Part shown: positions 63,828 to 64,000 of the stretch, piece after piece
How positions within the stretch are numbered: position 1 is the first letter of the stretch
How the letters are laid out: every line of letters starts with the position of its first letter
Source: Anthostomella pinea
Lineage: Eukaryota > Ascomycota > Sordariomycetes > Xylariales > Xylariaceae
Length of the DNA: 64,000 nt
Assembly (NCBI GenBank): GCA_963556695.1
Contig: CAUWAG010000006.1
Span: forward strand, 124,001-188,000
Reading direction: 5' to 3'
Notes under the pieces: generated by a model
Database searches by the model: none
What the model saw: the letters and a program-made list of their open reading frames with translations, nothing else
What the model was told of the DNA's origin: nothing
Made by a program: the position numbers and the translations under genes

Positions 63828-64000
63828 TCATTTGTACAATCTAGTGGGCGCCCATATTGCGCGGCCAGAACGTGTCAACCTAGGCTGCTGGATGGCCTCC
63901 AAAGCGGCCTCTTCAGGGGCTTCATCCTCATCTTCCTCTTCATCCTCCGACTCAACAATGATCTCTTCTTGTACCTCTGCAGGCGTTTCAGGGCCAATGG
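63828..64000 (-). CDS. C-terminal end of an open frame cut by the window edge
   Basis: On the complement the frame enters from the right edge and stops at TGA 63828-63830: an acidic run (VESEDEEEDEDEAPEE) followed by LTRSGRAIWAPTRLYK. Basic ends after acidic runs of the form TRSGRAxxxPxR are common near the ends or linker regions of retrotransposon polyproteins and of some domesticated transposases, so this may belong to another mobile element. The body lies outside the window. Confidence 0.45.
   Translation of the reverse strand, partial: IGPETPAEVQEEIIVESEDEEEDEDEAPEEAALEAIQQPRLTRSGRAIWAPTRLYK

Overview
This is nuclear DNA of a filamentous ascomycete (Pezizomycotina). The signs are short GT-AG introns, a membrane-anchored GH17 beta-1,3-glucanase, a Ras-type GTPase, a DCR2-like phosphatase, Tad-type LINEs with an RNase H domain, pogo/Fot, Tc1, copia and gypsy elements, and strongly AT-rich, TA-dense blocks full of C-to-T and G-to-A changes, as left by RIP (repeat-induced point mutation). 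I cannot name the species. I saw no rRNA, tRNA, CRISPR array or prokaryotic-style operon.

Layout. 1-1190: tail of a pogo-like element and an AT-rich RIP block. 1190-4566: promoter region and intact GH17 gene. 5416-6025: decayed gene. 6138-11658: degraded LINE (copy A) running into a pogo remnant. 11659-14320: AT-rich DNA with a second, heavily RIP-mutated pogo copy that cuts into a proline/histidine-rich gene end (14321-14596). 15913-16603: Ras-like GTPase. 17285-18637: Tc1 element with both TIRs. 19151-21431: unrecognised gene. 22117-28161: a small gene split by a 5.3-kb copia element. 28345-32280: unknown fragments, a minisatellite and a large perfect hairpin. 32474-39048: another unknown gene split by a 5.6-kb full-length LINE (copy B). 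39068-40786: DCR2-like phosphatase. 41340-47620: a decayed JmjC+SET reading frame, a small membrane protein and pieces of a repeated small gene. 48346-49262: broken APH-like gene. 49518-52177: 5'-truncated LINE (copy C). 52284-55358: candidate secreted cysteine-containing protein and a kinase-like gene. 55676-57836: rearranged second copy of the JmjC/SET segment. 57838-62840: gypsy element lacking its 3' end. 63203-63420: solo LTR. 63828-64000: end of an open frame running off the window.

The genes do not form a pathway. The window is a transposon-rich accessory compartment in which a few single-copy genes (GH17 glucanase, Ras-like GTPase, DCR2-like phosphatase, kinase-like gene) survive between elements. 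Two insertions can be reversed on paper: removing copia (TSD AGACT) and LINE B (TSD TGTGCTTGCC) each rejoins a host reading frame exactly. The most unusual object is a single 974-codon frame (45777-42856) combining a JmjC domain with its metal-binding residues and a C-terminal SET/post-SET domain. It is interrupted only by five stop codons, each explicable by one C-to-T change, with no frameshift.
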